Shown here: one piece after another, positions 13,101 through 25,705 of the stretch
How positions within the stretch are numbered: position 1 is the first letter of the stretch
How the letters are laid out: every line of letters begins with the position of its first letter
Assembly (NCBI GenBank): GCA_013397435.1
Contig: VZRG01000202.1
Span: 344,634-408,633, forward strand
Origin: Erythrocercus mccallii
Taxonomy: Eukaryota > Chordata > Aves > Passeriformes > Dicruridae
Length of the DNA stretch: 64,000 nucleotides
Direction: 5' to 3'
The notes under the pieces: model-generated
The model's input: the letters and a program-made list of their open reading frames with translations, nothing else
Told to the model about the DNA's origin: nothing
The model's database searches: none
Position numbers and translations under genes: made by a program

Positions 13101-15599
13101 TTGAGTAAAATGTTGGCATTTGCATATGTCCTGTTGTTAGTGTGGATTTTCATACAGCTATTTTCATCTACTCAAGAGTATAAGAATTCTTAGTTTACAT
13201 AACTTAATCAATAAAAAAAAAAAAAGAAAGAAAAGAGAAAAAAAATCAATGCTGAGGCAGAACACTGGCCTTCTTAAGTCTTTTCCTGGGCAGTGAGCTG
13301 GGTAATGAATTGTGATATCATCTTTACAATTCTCATTAATGAGAAATTAATCTTTCCCTTAGGAAATAAGACTTGCTAGATGTCATTAGTTAAAGTTTAA
13401 AGGATTTCTTGCCAGTACAAATACTGTCCTGGCTGTACTTGCACAAGCACAAACAGACAATCTTGACTTCTGTGACTGCTTGGCCAGTGCAATAAAATAT
13501 AGTTTTGATCTCAGTAACTAAAATAATTACCTCCTTTCTGTTTGTGCCTAAGGCCCTTTTATAGTTTATTTCCTATCTGTATTTAGCACTGTTTCCACTA
13601 TGATGGTTTTCAGACTAATTATTCTTTTTCTTGGTCATATTTGCTATACAAGTAAAAAAAAAATCATCCTACCAAGAATGCTCTTATGAACTCTGATTTC
13701 ATTGTAGCTTTTGTTCTTGCCTAATAGCTTTCTCTTCTGCTTCGTTCCATCTAAGTTTGATGAGTGTCATAATGAATAATTTTGAGAGTTACTGGGTGAA
13801 GGTAAAGTTCAGGCAGGTTGACTTCTGAATGACCCTTAGTGACAGTTGTAAATGGGGAAAATATTTCTAGTAAGGAACTCAGGCTTACAATGGCTCTCTT
13901 CTCCACTTAGGAGCCTGGCGAGGGAGGAATGGTCTTTACTAGCTCAAACACTGTGCTGCCAAACAACTTGCATTTCATATGCTAGTGGTCAATTTTAATA
14001 GAAGGGCTGTGACATTTTTCTAAAAGAAATAAAAAAATCATTTTCACAGCCTGAGTTAATATTAGAAGTCTTGCAGTAACAGAACACTTCATCGATACAA
14101 TATCAGGGGAAAAACAACTACATGATAGCAATAGGTATACAGAAATAAGTGAATTCATACTTTGAAGTTTGTGCTTATTAGGGATATTCTAAGACTTTTT
14201 TCATGCCAGGGCTTCATCATTCTATGGACTAGGTTTAATGTTATAGAAACATTAGTTAGAATAACATTGCCCCTCAACACTTCTGAAAGGCATGCAAATG
14301 TTAACACCTTTTAAGACTCTGTATGTAAATATTTTCTTTTAGTGTTTAAGATGTTGGCTTCTTTTTCATTGAAAGAAGTCTAAGATAAAGAGATTATTCC
14401 CACCTTATTGTGTTAAACTGGATGGAAGAATGAGATTCTTTGAAAACTGCATGTGAATATTGAAGCTGATGTCAGCCCCAAATGAATTTTAGCAACTTCA
14501 TGTGAGTATTGTTTCTAGAGTTTAATGCAAAATATCAGAACCTATGTAATATGAAGAGACATGCAGTGAAAATATGGATGGGAGTGCAAATGCATTTAAA
14601 AATATATATTTTAACCAGAAGAATCCCAAAAGAATTTTTTTTAGAAAAAAAATCTCTTCAGAGGTAATTTAGTTTTTGAAAATATACAAAAATATAGTAT
14701 TTTAAAATTGTAAGTATTTTTATAGCCTTGTTGTATGGCAGAGGTAGGGTTGTTTGCATGCCCTAAACAATTGTTTTGATACTTATGTATATATAAATTT
14801 ATTTTCATTGTTTTTCTAAAAGGTGCAATGCCATTCCAGTTATTTAATCCTAAACTTGGCTCCAAACTAGAGTAGCCTTTGTCTGCAGCCATTGTTTAGC
14901 GATTATCTCAACAATGTACATAATCTATTTGCAGACAGAAATACAAACACATGAAATTATCAAACTTGGGTCAGAATAACAACTTTTAACATATTTTTCT
15001 GTATGAATTAATGAGTAATATTAGAATATTTGCAGGAGCTGTGTAATTACTTGTTCCATTGCCAGAAGACTGCACCATTATCTGTATTGATGTGGGCAAG
15101 AGTGCACAGGCAATATAGCCAAGAAACACACGCTATTTTTGTGATCTAAGTTACTGAAGAGGTGATGCATGCAAGTCATAGAGGAACAATTGCCATGACT
15201 TGTATTCTCAGCCAACTGCATGCTGTTTGGCAAGTTAACAGGGGAGAATTACACGGGTGATATACAATGGAATGTCTGAACAGCTGCCATCGTGAGAGCA
15301 GTCGACAGGTTTGTCAGCTTAGAGTAATTAGCCCAGCAGGAAATCCATTCCCAGGTGTCTGCTGGAAAGAATCAAGTTTGGTGAGGCAATGATGGATAAG
15401 AAAATGAGAGTGGAGATGTGTACATGCATCTCTTTTTACCAAACAACAAAGATTTTCCTGAATTTTATGGGTTAAGACATAAGAACAGAAATACTGAAAC
15501 AGTATCTATCATCTATCTCCAGAAGGCTCTGACTGATCATAAGCAAGTACTCAAGGAAGAGTATGGACAAAGCAGGCATATGGCTTCATACTATGCTCT
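10117..15599. other. AT-rich non-coding sequence, no gene seen
   Basis: The stretch has homopolymer A and T runs (for example A-rich 13212-13246) but no recognisable gene or mobile element. The segment at 15000-15340 is compositionally complex and contains TAATTA-type motifs, as in some conserved non-coding elements. That is only a suspicion. Confidence 0.5.
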
Positions 15600-15865
15600 C
15601 AAATTCAAACTGATTTCAGCTCAGGCGTTTCTGGAATCCCAGCTGACTTCTCTCCTTCATCACCCCAGTGCACGACTCTTCCAGGTGGCCATCCAAGCTT
15701 CTCACGAACCTTATCAAATCTTTACAACCACAATGTTCTTTGGCAAGGAGTTCCACAGCTCTGCCTCCCATTGCATAAAAAAACCCCTTGCCTTTCTTTG
15801 CTCCAAACTTGCATCCTCCTTGTTTCTGCCAATTGTTTCTTCTTCTTTCACTGGAAGAGCTTAAG
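15600..15865 (-). mobile_element. Possible old LINE (CR1/L3-type) ORF2 3' fragment
   Basis: Read on the minus strand, the segment gives a degraded frame with the order 'GFFYAMGGRAVELLA', then 'CKDLIRFVRSLDGHLEE'. This resembles the C-terminal tail of vertebrate CR1/L3 ORF2 (an FFT..VV.LWN.LP..VV..., then F...LD.. pattern). The plus-strand wording 'ggagttccacagctctgcc' and 'ccatccaagcttctcacga' is typical of antisense copies. Identity is low and ends are approximate. An alternative is an unrelated old retrocopy. Confidence 0.4.
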
Positions 15866-18800
15866 AACTGTCCACTCCTATGCCTTCTCTCTCTCATTCA
15901 CATGAATATATAGCACTCATACTCACCCTTTTCCCAAACTGTGTCTCTTCCATGGTGATGTATCCCAGCCCATTTGAATTTTATGCACACACAGAAGTAA
16001 TTTCATACACTTCTTATTTGCTTTGCCTTTCTTTGAAACTGGTTACTGAATGAAATTGCATTTGAGTGGGTAAGCAGAGTGATCACAAATCTAATCTTTG
16101 GTTGCTTCATATTAACTAGATTATATAGGCTATAATAGATGAACCAAGAAACAAATGGATGGATAATCTTTTTGGCATTAATTACAGAAGTGTTCAAGAA
16201 AATAAATGAATACAAATACCTAATGGTAATCCCTTGCTTTTAGTTCAGTCCAAGTCAATGAACTGTACAAGGCCTATTTTTTCATATCACCACAGTGGTG
16301 AAGTAGTAATATCTTAAGTATTCAGATGTCTAAGTGCTAGAGAGGGACTTTCCCTTATATTTTGAATACATTATTATCCCTTTTTGTAACACAAAATAGA
16401 ACTACATAAATTTTTCACTGGAAGCTTTAAATGAAGCATAATTTTAATGTCTTTTCGTACTTGATTTTAATTTCAGTAAAACAAATATATTTCTATATAC
16501 CAATATATCTCCAATATATATCTCTATACCAAATACCATATACAATATGACTGTCATTTTAAGTTAATAATATAGCTGCCCCTAAATAGAATTTCTTGAA
16601 TTGTTAATATTGGCTCACCCACTGAAAATATCCCGAATTAAACAAAAGTTCAGGTACCAGAACTAGTGACTGTATTTTGTGACTTAATATTTAGACTGTT
16701 TTTTATGGGTTGGTGTTATTGTAATTAATTTTTTATACTTCAGGTTTGGAAAAATAATCAGTTTTTTGTCAAAGAATTCATGGAAGTATGTAAAGAAATC
16801 TAGAGGCTGTAAAATGGGCTAGGTGGAATCACTTTGTTGTGGTCATGGTTCAAAATAAATTTTGGAGAAAACTGGTATCAAGTTCTTAGACAGATTTCCC
16901 TTATACATTAGACAGAAATCTAAATCAAGAAAGGAAGTTGTTAAGCAATGCTAAATATTGCAAAATCTAACTTTCTGATTCCTGTCCCACAGCCACATCC
17001 ATATTTTAAACTAGGTGCATAAGCTGCTTTTATAAGGTCAAGTGGGAACTAGATACCTAGAAACAGATCCAAAACAATCAACATTATTGAAAAACAGTTT
17101 GGGGCCACAGGCTTCAGACACTAGCATTAAACTAGAGGTTGCCTAACAGTCTATAAAACATGCTTTCATACAAATGATGTCTTTATAATTTTGTATTGTG
17201 CCATCCTCAATATCTAGTGTCTAGATCTCTAGACTCATGCATTATGACAGGTAAATGTATCAAATCAGAAGTAAACGCACTGCTCAGGTTTTAAATAACA
17301 AGAAAAACACATATAGCCCTTAGCTAATATTTTGTAGAAAATGGCACATCACTATAAGACGCCTTGAAGTATTTATGAACAGAAAATAAGGATATTAAAT
17401 AACACATTACTTTCTACAGTGCTGTTAGTCTATTTGAATACACATTGCTAAATATCCAGTACAGAAATGAAGCAGAAAGGTTTTTAAGACTCTATATCAT
17501 TCTTCTGGCCTGGCATTCTTGGCAGAAAAGTAGGAAATGAAATGTCATTACATTCTGTGCATGAGAAGTACTTTAGGACCCTGGAGCCCTGATTTATTAT
17601 ATTCTTTGGGGATCTTTATTTTCTTACTAATTTTTCCATTAGCAGCTCAGCAGCTTTTGGGGAAACTTTCTTGTGCTATTGCTGTATTGATTGCTGCTTT
17701 ACATGAAAAATATCCTCTTTTCTGTTACCACCTTATCCAGTTATGTTAGACAATGTTCAATAAGATGTATTTCATTTCTTTCTGCTTTATGTTGTGCCAT
17801 ATTTTACTCACACTTCATTCTCCTGTTACATATCTGATATCTGTTATTTCAATAACCTGGCATCGTCAGTTTTTGTACCTCAGACACTCATAAAGTGAAT
17901 TCAAAAAATCATTGGACTTACAATCTTGTGTTTCAAGGCATAATACCAGGGTCTTTTTCTTTAAAAAATAACTCCAATATAAGTCCTTTGGCTTATTTAA
18001 TGCTAAGGTATCTAGAAGATGCAATCTCTGAGGTAAACTGGTTGGAGATACTTGGAGGAAATTAAGAAGAAAAAGAAACCCCCATTTGTCTGGGGTTTAG
18101 ATGAGTCTGGGAAGAAAATTACCAGGAATTATGCCCTGGGCAATAGAACAATTAGGAAAACTGGGAGCAGGCTGAGTATGCAACCTGCAATTACAAAAAA
18201 TCAAAAAACATGAATATTTAGAAAGGGTTTACTGAGTGAAATATTTTGGGGAAAATCTTTGACATCTGAGTATGTAGAACACTCAGAACTCTTCACAGGA
18301 ATACAAAATATGTTTGAACATTTCCCTCAGGGCACAATCCATCAGGAGAAAATACCAAGACTGTGGAGGTGCTACTGAGCAGAACTAATGCATGATGCTA
18401 GACATAAGAAAGACAAGGATGACCTTTTGAATTTTAACTGAGGTTTTCTTTTCACTGAAAGGGAAAAGTTTTTAAATCAAACAGAATGACTGGAAAGTAA
18501 AATGCACCTGAAGGATATATGTGAAATCACTGAAACAGGCCATGATTAAAGATGAGGAATTTAAAGTAAATGTTATGTGAGGATACAGTTTATTATATAA
18601 CATCCAGGTGCCTTAGGTACATGTGCCAGTATTTGTCAGAAATTTGATGTCACTTGGCCCATATTGTGGATACAGTGGGATTAGCAGGATTGTTTTATAA
18701 AATAAATGAAAATGATCTATATATAACATTCTATTTCAAGTCACTGAGAATTTTCAAGAGTTTTTTTTTCAACTTCAAGGCAGAAGAAATTAAGACAGTG

Positions 18801-19024
18801 AAGAGCTATTTCTCTTAGATGCAGACAGAATTTAGAATTTTTACTTAATCTAGACTCAGATGATCATTTCACAGAACATTTGAACATAAACAAACTTAAA
18901 ACCCACAAACCCTAGCCTCTATAGAGGTGACATGTGGTCTCAAGATCAGTGCTATGTGCCAGGAATCCACACATACTTGCAAGGATATCTTACAGCCCCA
19001 ATTTAAAAAACATATAAAGACATT
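15866..19024. other. AT-rich non-coding sequence, no gene seen
   Basis: Nothing recognisable. A local irregular repeat of 'ccaatatat/ctatatacc' words lies at 16480-16560. Confidence 0.5.
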
Positions 19025-19497
19025 GAATATATCCAGAGGAGTGCAACAAACTGGTGAACTGGAAGGCATTTCTGTAAGTAGTAGCTGAGAACAGAGCATT
19101 TGTGTAGTTTGAAGAGAAGCAGACTAAGGGGTAGCCTCAATACTTTCCACAGCTTCCAGAGAAGGGAAAGAGAATGGGATGCACTGATCTCCTGGCATCC
19201 AGTAATGGGATACATGGCAATGGTTCAAACCTACATCAGGGGAGGTTCAACTTGGCATTAGGAAACATTTTTTTACTGGAAGGGTGGTCAACCATTAGAA
19301 AAAACCTCCTAGAGGTTCAATGCCCCATATCTATCAGTGTTTGAAATGCCTTTAGACAATGTCCCTAATAATATGCTTCCCCATTCAGACAACCCTGAAA
19401 TGGTGAGGCAGTTGGCCTAATGACCATTGCACGTTCCTTACAACTGAAATGATTTGTTCTGTTTTATTCTGTTCTGTGCTATTCTAATCTAATCTCT
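19025..19497 (+). mobile_element. CR1 LINE, 5'-truncated, decayed 3' end
   Basis: The sequence has the order expected of the CR1 ORF2 tail and 3' UTR: 'ccagaggagtgcaacaaactgg', 'agaagcagactaaggggtagcc', 'acatcaggggaggttcaact', 'ctggaagggtggtca'. It ends in a degenerate ATTCTGTTCTGTGCTATTCTAATC-like terminus at about 19464-19497. Orientation is plus. All frames contain stops. The wording differs from the copy at 3205-3616, so it is likely another subfamily or a much older insertion. Confidence 0.75.
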
Positions 19498-22400
19498 TCA
19501 TGCAGTTTGAAGATTTGTTCCAAACTTTCAATTTACTTTGTATCCATAAAGGTGGTCACACATGATGTTTAAAAAATTAAGTATGCTTTATGTGCTCTTT
19601 TTTGAAAGATATAAGATACATGATGCAATATCAAACCATTTCCCCTCCCCTGTCCAGCTGCAGAGGGGAGTGACAGAGAGGCATTGGTGGGTTCTCAGCA
19701 TTCAGCCAGTATCAGCCTCTTACGTTTAGGTTTGGCCCAGAAGAGCAGTGCACAGTGCTTTGCTTGATTTCCGTGGCTGGGCATTACTTGCATAGGATAG
19801 ACGCATGGTTAAGGGCAGCCTGCACCTGAAGGAGTTGTATGTCCCAAATGAATAAATCTCAGACTTCTACAGAGTTTAGGTATCTCTTGGACAGAAATAA
19901 AACCTTTTCAGTTTTGACTTTTAAGCCTTTTTCACTGTAGGAACTGCATCTGGTGCACTTGATTATTGTGCTTTCTTGCCAAGATTTTTCTTCATCTTGA
20001 TAGTGTCTCTAGAAAATTAGAAGTGCCTTAGGAAAAATACTGATATAACTGAATTCAGAATGTTTTTGGCAAAATCCTCACTGCATGACTTAAGGAAACC
20101 TTGCACTCATGAGATAAAAGTGAAGCCAAGTAATTGTTTCAAAAGTAGAAAAGGAAGAGTTTAGTTAAATAATCTTATCTTTCACTGGGTGGGGCTTATA
20201 ATGAGATTTTTGCTCAAGAAATTTTATTTAGACCCCAGAATCCTACAGTTCCTTTATTGTATAGTATGGTATATAAAACCTGGCATTTTTATTGCCCCTA
20301 AATCACAGTCTGGAATTGGTAGATCTAGGTGGAAGGCATGACCCAAGGTAAGAGGAAGCACATTTAAGTATTCCCAGCCTTGGGACAGACCAACCAGAAA
20401 CCCAAAAAGCACTTTCTATAGAAACTTGATTTTTATTGGGTGAGGCTTTATGACAAAACTTGAAAGTAATTCTTTTGGTCTAGTGCACACAGGGAAATTG
20501 TGTTTTTGTCAGACTGGCAGTTTAGATCTGCTATTGCTGCAAATCCATTGAAATTATAAAGCACTTTTTTTTTTTTTTTGCCTAGTACATTAAAAGTGGT
20601 GATATATATTGTATTTTAAAAAAGATATAACATGCAGAAAAAATTGGTTGAGAAGCAAAAGCAGCTCATCCTTCACCTATCAGTGAATATATGTCCATTT
20701 CTGCTGACTGCCAATTTTTTTTTTGAATTTTCAGACTCTTTAAATTTTGTTTTTACAGATTTGTTTGACAAGAAAATCACAAAGCAATTTTTAAACTTGC
20801 CTTTCAGCACAGTCCTGGTGAGACATAGTGATGTGATTGTTTACCAGTATCCCATCGCAGAGCAGAGCTAACAATGTGCTTCTCTCTGTGCACATTCCTC
20901 ACTAGATGAACAGAGTTCTGCTTGCCCGTTTATTCAGGCAAAAGCAATTGGACATCTTGGCTCAGAATGAGACTGTAAGAAAAAAGACACAGGAGAAGCT
21001 CTTAAGATGTTTTTCTTCCCACATATAAAAAAAAAATAGTTTAGTGGAAGTTAAGAGACCTGCTTCCTGGAAATATTTTTTCTTCTCTCATAGTTCTGTA
21101 ATTTTGTGTTTAAATATCATATTCCTTCTATGTTAGAGAGACAGATGTGCACACTTCTGTTCACCTTCACCTGAAAATATATCATTCTGAAACATATATG
21201 ATTTTTAATTCGTAAATATCTTTTCATCTGTCACAGGCTGTCTACCCAGCTGCATGACTGCACTGTTACAATGTTTTTTCCACCAGAAAAGGTTAAATTT
21301 TTCTTTAATTTTTTATTTTCTCTTATTTTTACAATGGATAACACCTGCTGAATTTTTTTGCTGAAGAAAAAGACGTGAACTTGCAGAAAACAGGCGAAAG
21401 CACAATTTTCTGGCTCTTTTGACCTCCAGAAACATGAGATGCATCACAGCTGAAGCCTGGAAAAGTCATCATAAGTTTTGTAATAAATGCAGTACAAGTG
21501 TGCAGCCTGCAGGCAATTCATATGAAGGTGAATTGGTGTCAGAAAATGATTGCATAAAGGGAAGTGAATCTTTAGTTATTGAAATAGATTCAGCCACTGG
21601 TGAATGGCTAGTCCAAGTTAATACAAGGATAAAAAATGTGTATATGTGATGGAAAAAAGATGAAGATTGAATGACAAAAAAAGATAAAAAATAAAAAAAA
21701 CCTACCTAACTTTGTAATTCATTAAAAAAGCTACATTTTTTACTCTGATCAGTCTCTTCTCTTTCCTTATTCTAACCTTATTCAAGTCAGTGAATAAAAT
21801 ATACTGACATGCTTGATATAAAAAGTGCATGTGAATATTTCCTGACAAATGGAGTCATGGTGAATGATATGTCAAGTTGCTTGTAAGAATATAATCTTTG
21901 GATGTTGACATTTTCTCCTGGTTATAGTCACTTTATTCAGAAACTTACAGCTGTGCTTACCCCACTGGTTTGGGGCTCATCAAGATAATGTGAGTATATA
22001 ATTTTCAACTATAACATGATGTCAATGATATTGCCAGTTCAATAGTTCTCTTACTTTCTTCTCCTTCATCTCCTATCACCTTTCCAAATTATTTAATTAC
22101 TGGAAAGCCTTTAAAGCTATCTTTAAATAAAGAACATATTTAAATAATTTAAATTAATTAGAGTAATTAAAAATAATCTTCCTCTATTTGACCCACATTC
22201 AAATACGAGAAGCTGCAGTTTTAACTGTAGTAAGCCTACAAGATACACCATGAGACTTTTGCTTACATGCTCAACTGCTATTGCTTGTGGCAATTTGCTT
22301 TGTTTGCTAACTTTGTTAGCTTTATCAGCTAAAACACTATTTGCACATGAAAGTTTTTCCCAATTACAAAGGTTCCCTGGGAAACACAGAGAGCTAGAAA

Positions 22401-23259
22401 ACAAAAACATGTATTAGCAGCCAATGTATGAACCAGGGAATCAATAGGCCATCAGAGAGATGCAAGCAAAAAGGAAATTGTTGGAGCTTATAAGGATGTT
22501 TCTCTCTAGAATTTGTTCCTCACTCCTCTGCAAATTAATTTCTATGTAATGACCCTGAGAGATGCTGGAAGACTCTGTTTGAAGAGTTTGTCCTTTGAGA
22601 GACATTAGGGAAAAAAAGAGAGAAACAGCTACCCTGAGGTCATTCAGTATTTGACGAGTTTTGCACAGACTTGCTAAGTTCCGCTTATTTGAATGAAGCT
22701 ACAACTTTTCTCCTAGTCCTGTGAGATGACAGGACAGCAGAAACAAAATAAACCCTCACGAGATTCCTTCATTTGGGTGATCAAATCACAGTTTCTTTAA
22801 CATTTAATGAAAGTCTTTTTCATATGCCAGTTATGGACAAAAAGAGACAGTTACATTATTGCAAAAAAATTATTTCAAAATTACATTGAGGCTATTATTT
22901 GTTCATAACTTACACTGAGAGTCTAAGATTTAGAAATACTAATAAAATATTTTAAAAATATTGTATGTTCTTAACTTCAAGCAAATGTTTTTTACTTCAA
23001 GTAAAGTATAAAGAGACAGTCATCATACAATTAAGAAGTTTTCTTCTTTTTATTTTTTTTTCTCAGTATGTCCTCTTGGAAAAAAATTAAAAAGAAACAG
23101 AGAGTTGATTTCTTCCTGAAATTTCCAACAGATCCAACAGGAACAGAAAAGACTTTAATTTTCATCAGCCTCTGGGAATTTTAGTCCTGGGCACAGGAAA
23201 TACTCTTCAAAGTTTGGTCAATATGTCTGTCATTTACAGTCACAGAAATTATAACCAGA
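19498..23259. other. AT-rich non-coding sequence, one weak exon candidate
   Basis: No certain gene. At 20758 a strong pyrimidine tract and AG ('ttgtttttacag') precedes a frame that stays open to a stop at 20869-20871. This is listed as a low-confidence observation only. The GC-richer patch at 19650-19740 has words reminiscent of an avian LTR 3' end but not enough to call. Confidence 0.45.
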
Positions 23260-23600
23260 ATTAACCTCAAGAATCATATAACTGATTCCTTTACTTTCAA
23301 ATTAATTCTGTCCAAACTGTTCCTACCAAATATTTGTCAAATCTGTCCTTAAGAACCTCCTGTAATGGAAATGTGTTATGGGGTTTTTTTGTTGTTTTTT
23401 TTTTCCCTGTGGACACCAAGAATAAATTATTGCCTTCTTCTTTGCAACAACCCTTATTCATACAAAGACTATGATCTTAGTCTTCTGCAGACTAAACAGT
23501 GCTGATATCTACAGTCATTCTTTTTTGCTCATGTTTCCTGTACTTCTGCACCTTTTTGTTATGTGCTCTCTGGTTTATGAGCAAAGTGGAACTCTTTTCC
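23260..23600 (-). mobile_element. Ancient CR1/L3-like LINE 3' fragment
   Basis: The plus strand carries the antisense wording seen in old amniote CR1/L3 copies: 'caaatctgtccttaagaacctcctgtaatgg', then 'gcaacaacccttattcata', then 'cagtcttctgcagactaaacag'-like sequence at about 23480-23500, then 'ctctctgg'. The order matches the reverse complement of an ORF2-3'/UTR region. Divergence is high. An interruption at 23381-23405 consists of T-runs. Confidence 0.5.
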
Positions 23601-24057
23601 TTTTAGTCTTACAAGCAACACTCCTGTTTCTACATCTCAGCTCTTGTCCCCTTTTCTGCTGCACTTTGACAACTGATTTATGTTCAGATTAAAAACTGTC
23701 AAAGACACACTGACAACCCTAATCAAAACTGTCTGTCATTATGACAGTTAACCTATGCTTTAGTCAGTGTGTACAGTTTTCTAGCAAGTTTGGCTCCTAT
23801 TCTTATCACTTTTCTTTTATTTTGTGCCATGTGTCCTAAGTGTTATTGTAAGGTCATATGAGCCAATGTTAAAATTAGAAAGAGAGAGTGAGTTGTACTC
23901 TTTGAAACCTGTTTTTTTTTTCTTTTTCAAATTGCATTGCTCCAAAGTGATTTGTTCTTAACACTATATTTGATTTTTCCAAAGGCTAGATAGATTGGTT
24001 GATGATTTTCATTTTCCAGTACACTTCTGGGAACTAAGATTGGAGTACATGAACAGG

Positions 24058-24140
24058 AAGTCTCTTCCTTCTTTCTGTCTGTCTCTGTCTGTCCTTTCCT
24101 CTGTGTGCCTCTGTCTTTCTGTCTTTTTGTCTGTCTGTTC
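24058..24140. repeat. Pyrimidine-rich TCTG/CTTT low-complexity tract
   Basis: A strand-asymmetric C+T stretch with repeated 'ctgtctgtct' and 'ctttctgtc' words. It sits immediately upstream of the GC-rich LTR and obscures that element's 5' boundary. Confidence 0.8.
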
Positions 24141-24429
24141 TTCCTCTTCGGCCTTGTGTTGCATTGTATTTTTCCTTAGTCCCCCCCCCTCCACACCTGG
24201 GATTTCACAATCCCTCGTGTCCCCTCCCAGACCCCAGGACGGCTCGTAGGCAAGCATGGGGTTTCCCCAGGTAAAATACCCAGGGCCCCGTTGAGTGCAT
24301 TGGCTGAGTCAGAGCCAGACCCCCCTCCCCAAAGGTGATTTGAGCTCTGACCTGTCCCTCAGACCCGGGACCGCTCCCCCTCCCCTTCTGGATTGGGAGG
24401 TCACTGACCCCGCCCCCGACCCTTGCCCT

Positions 24430-24437
24430 GGATAAAA
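24430..24437 (+). promoter_or_regulatory. TATA-like box of the 24.2-kb LTR
   Basis: GGATAAAA lies downstream of CG-rich U3 sequence and an inverted CCAAT box. It predicts transcription starting near 24460, where the R-region hairpin arm begins. Confidence 0.45.
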
Positions 24438-24507
24438 CCGGGGGCAAGCACATGGACAGGCATTCTAAAGAGCATGGCTGTCCTGTTCAAATCTGCTGCT
24501 GATTTGG

Positions 24508-24513
24508 AATAAA
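24508..24513 (+). promoter_or_regulatory. LTR poly(A) signal AATAAA
   Basis: A canonical hexamer in the loop of the 24463-24537 inverted repeat, at the spacing from the TATA-like box expected for a short R region. Confidence 0.55.
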
Positions 24514-24700
24514 TGAGACTAAAGCCCCTCTTTAGAATCGGCTTCTAATCTTCACTGAAAAACTCCAGCTAAGCTTTGGGGTCTGCAGGACCGGGTCTGC
24601 TTCGGCCAGCCCTTGGAAATCTGGGCTCACTCGGCACGGAGCCTCGGAGGGACATGCTTGGACTTGTCTAGCATGTGCAGCTTGCTGGGCTCAGGAGGAA

Positions 24701-25699
24701 GGTAACTGTTGTGGGAAAACCACTGCAATTGCCTCCCTTACATCTACCTTGGTTTTCTGCTCCCCACGGAATCCATTTGGATACAAAATCTACACTTTGG
24801 AAATCCAACTGTCCTTCAAGAATTCTCAAAGCTAATAGTGAATAATTGACATTCTTTTAAAAAATGCTTACTTCATCCAGGTGAATTTCATTATATTTAG
24901 GACTTTGAAGTGATCCAGTTATTAGTGTATGAACACCAGTGTTAAAAATGGGGGGTGAGGAATGTCTCCACAACTCATTTGAATATTTTGCATAATTTTT
25001 GGATAATCTTGAATCTTAGCAGTAGCTGGGAACCAAGGTGAGATTTTGCAACCTCAAAAACTTTCCTTCTTCATTGAGGACATAAGAGGCATGGGAAACC
25101 TGAGGTCACTGGACTCACAATGCAGTGGGAGCCAGCAGTGGGAACATCTGAGAGGAATGGTTCTGCTCATCAACCAGCCTGCCTCTGGGGTGCAATTTCA
25201 CAATTAGCTTCAGTCCTTTCAAATCACACTGACACAGCAAGAGATAATTCAGCCCTGCTCCTGTGTGTCTTTTGGGAGCAAGGGCAAGACGTTGAATGCA
25301 GCCCTCTCTCCTTCTCTCTTCCTATTAGGCACTGTTAAGACAGAAAGCTTGATGCTATCCTGTATACAGGATGCACCTGTATACATTAATGCTCATATTA
25401 ACTCAGTAGTGTGAGGATGGCTGATGTACTCACTTCAACAGAAAGCTTTCTGAAGATGAAATACTATTAGCCACTAGAGAAGAAGGTAATGACTTAGTTG
25501 TCGCAAAAAGTATTGGAGAATGCTTGCTTAGTTAACAGATACACTCTTCAGATTTAATTTGTTTTGTATTTAATCTATTAAGTCATGTATACAATGATGT
25601 GTGCATTTGAAGGGTGATGAAACTTATGTCTGGTACGGATTTCTGACAAGAAAAAACACAGATAAATTAATATCACCTTTCTATATGTATCAGAATACA
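24701..25699. other. Non-coding sequence between two LTRs
   Basis: No gag, pol or env remnants are seen between the LTRs, so the two do not bracket one provirus. No gene is seen. Confidence 0.5.
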
Positions 25700-25705
25700 G
25701 GATAG
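25700..25705 (+). repeat. Left target-site duplication GGATAG
   Basis: It abuts the TG start of the LTR at 25706 and is identical to the 6 bases after the LTR's CA end (26337-26342). Confidence 0.85.

Larger units (their letters stand above)
24155..24700 (+). mobile_element. GC-rich endogenous retrovirus LTR (solo), boundaries unresolved
   Basis: This is a GC-rich island in AT-rich surroundings with LTR architecture on the plus strand. There are C-rich U3 blocks, an inverted CCAAT (ATTGG at about 24392), and a TATA-like GGATAAAA at 24430-24437. About 70 bases further on is the poly(A) signal AATAAA at 24508-24513. A 10-bp inverted repeat (24463-24472 and 24528-24537) brackets the poly(A) signal as retroviral R-region hairpins do. 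I found no clean TG...CA ends with matching target duplications, so start and end are estimates. It is not obviously the same family as the LTRs at 25.7 and 37.9 kb. Confidence 0.6.

Noticed and set aside
19650..19740. LTR 3' end fragment
   Set aside because: Some words resemble the avian ERVL-like LTR ('ggggagtgacagag'), but similarity is too short and irregular to call.
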